Position numbers and translations under genes: made by a program. This document shows positions 62,899 through 64,000 of a DNA stretch of 64,000 nucleotides, piece by piece (positions within the stretch are counted from its first letter, which is position 1; each line of letters begins with the position of its first letter). The notes under the pieces are model-generated. The model did not search any database. It was given only the letters and a program-made list of their open reading frames with translations, and was not told where the DNA came from. Source of the stretch: PCRC01 sp017848435 (GTDB taxonomy: Bacteria; Pseudomonadota; Gammaproteobacteria; Burkholderiales; Burkholderiaceae_C); NCBI GenBank assembly GCA_965284315.1, contig OZ260072.1, positions 310,001-374,000 on the forward strand, written 5' to 3'.

Positions 62899-63890
62899 TC
62901 AATGTGAAGGGGATTGCAGCCAGTGCAGGCTGAACAAATGGTCTGGGTCGGTCCAGACCGGGCCAGGGGTGAAGCCAGCCTGCCGCGCCAGCGCACGCAG
63001 GCTGTCCACGGTGAATTTGTACGAGTTCTCGGTGTGCAGGGTTTCGCCTGCCGCAAACTCGAAGGTCTGGCCCGCCAGCGTGACCGACTGCCGACTCAGG
63101 CTCATCAGGTGCATCTCGATGCGGTGCAGGGTGCATTGTAGAAAGCACTGTGGGCAAACTGGTTCGGGTCGAACCGGGCGCCGAGTTCGCGGTTGGCACG
63201 GGCCAACAGATTGAGGTTGAAAGCGGCGGTGACACCGGCCGCGTCGTTGTAGGCCGCGTGCAGCACGGCGGGCGACTTGATCAGGTCCACGCCCAGCAAC
63301 AACCCACCCCCCTGCAGCTTGTCGGCGGCCATGCGCAGAAAGTCCAGCGCCTGGGCCGGGCTGAAGTTGCCCAGCGTGGAGCCCGGAAAGAAACCCACCC
63401 GCCGCCCACCCTGGCGCCGCAACGGCGGCAGCTGGAAAGCCCGGGTGTAGTCGGCCACCAGCGGGGTGGTGTGCAGGCGCGGGTAGTCGCGCTGCAGCGT
63501 CCGGGCGGCAGAGAACAGGTGCTCGCCGGAAATGTCGATTGGCACGTAGGCGGCGGGCTGGTCGAGCGCGTCCAGCAACAGGCGCACCTTCTGCAGCGAG
63601 CCCGCGCCGAACTCGACGATCTCGGCGTGTGGGCCAATGCATTCGGCCATCTCTGGCACATGGCGGCGCAGGATGCCCAGCTCGGTGCGCGTGGGGTAGT
63701 ACTCGGGCAGGTCGCAGATCGCGTCGAACAGCGCAGAGCCTGCCGCGTCGTAGAAGTACTTGGGTGAAATGCTGCGGGGTCGCTGGCCGAGCGCGGCCAG
63801 CAGGTCGTGTTCAAAACCGCTGCGCGGGGCAAGCGGTTGGCTGCCCAGCGCACCATCGGCCCGCACGGCTGCGACGGTGGTGTTCAGCAC
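62899..63890 (-). pseudogene. egtD: L-histidine N-alpha-methyltransferase EgtD, frameshifted
   Basis: Methyltransf_33 family. The first 253 or so codons are normal: PKYFYDAAGSALFDAICDLPEYYPTRTE, EFGAGSLQKVRLLL, GFFPGSTLGNF and FDPNQFAHSAFYNAP. The frame then reads into a stop at 63105. The expected C-terminus (HRIEMHLMS... TVDSLRALARQAGF... DHLFSLHWL) continues in another frame to 62899. Restoring one base in the G run at 63129-63131 joins them. GTG start overlaps the egtB stop. Either a true 1-base deletion or a sequencing error. Confidence 0.85.
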
Positions 63891-64000
63891 GGGGCGTCCT
63901 TGGCCAGCCGCAGGCCAGAAAACTGCCAGCGCGCGGCCGGTGGAAAGAAGTTGCGGTAGCTGGGCCGGGTGTGGCCCGCCGGGGTGGCCTGGCTGCCACC
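63884..64000 (-). CDS. egtB: Ergothioneine biosynthesis protein EgtB, C-terminus (partial)
   Basis: The last 38 residues of a gene entering from the right edge: SYRNFFPPAARWQFSGLRLA is the conserved end of EgtB-type FGE-sulfatase domains, the iron enzyme that joins hercynine to a thiol donor. Its stop overlaps the egtD start, the usual egtB-egtD pairing. Confidence 0.85.
   Translation of the reverse strand, partial: GGSQATPAGHTRPSYRNFFPPAARWQFSGLRLAKDAPC

Overview
The window is high-GC, gene-dense betaproteobacterial chromosome. The order and content of the housekeeping genes, the many GTG starts and a dispersed 65-base repeat that I associate with Comamonadaceae point to a relative of Rhodoferax, Polaromonas or Variovorax. 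The genus is inference. Almost everything is ordinary core chromosome, interrupted by one 8.1 kb integrated mobile element.

Layout, 1-17 kb: a FAS1 lipoprotein; polyphosphate metabolism (ppx, ppk, sixA) with a basic histone-like ribbon-helix-helix protein behind a 33-bp palindrome; a metallophosphoesterase/acyltransferase pair; a compact arsenic locus (arsH divergent from arsR-arsC-aquaporin, no arsenite pump); an outer-membrane protein; then glmM, folP, ftsH, rlmE, divergent yhbY, a DUF4149 membrane protein and greA. 17-38 kb, all on the minus strand: a Kdo hydroxylase and carAB, then the envelope/translation cluster, transcribed in the order rpsB-tsf-pyrH-frr-uppS-cdsA-dxr-rseP-bamA-skp-lpxD-fabZ-lpxA-lpxB-rnhB-trmH, with many overlapping start and stop codons.

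38-46.9 kb: amidase, FAD oxidoreductase and nnr on the plus strand; rnr, tRNA-Leu(CAG), rimO and the PHB regulator phaR. 46.9-55.0 kb: an integrative mobilizable element in the 3' end of tRNA-Val(GAC). It is bounded by a 17-bp direct repeat and carries a tyrosine integrase, a RelE/HigA-type toxin-antitoxin pair, four genes of unknown function, MOBP-like mobA/mobC with a candidate oriT, a Rep-like winged-helix protein, and AlpA-type regulators. Its right end carries two sets of three 10-bp direct repeats. 55-64 kb: relA, an alpha/beta hydrolase, 3-hydroxybutyrate dehydrogenase, an RluA-type pseudouridine synthase, acetyl-CoA acetyltransferase, a His-rich secreted protein, a 2OG-Fe dioxygenase, a DUF427 protein, a frameshifted egtD and the end of egtB.

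The most unusual material is the mobile element (relaxase with Asn where the RK2 TraI tyrosine would align, oriT-like site, unknown cargo, arm-site-like repeats), six copies of the dispersed repeat (three inside coding sequences), and the histone-like gene with its operator. PHB metabolism (phaR, dehydrogenase, thiolase) may be linked by a shared TGC-type palindrome.
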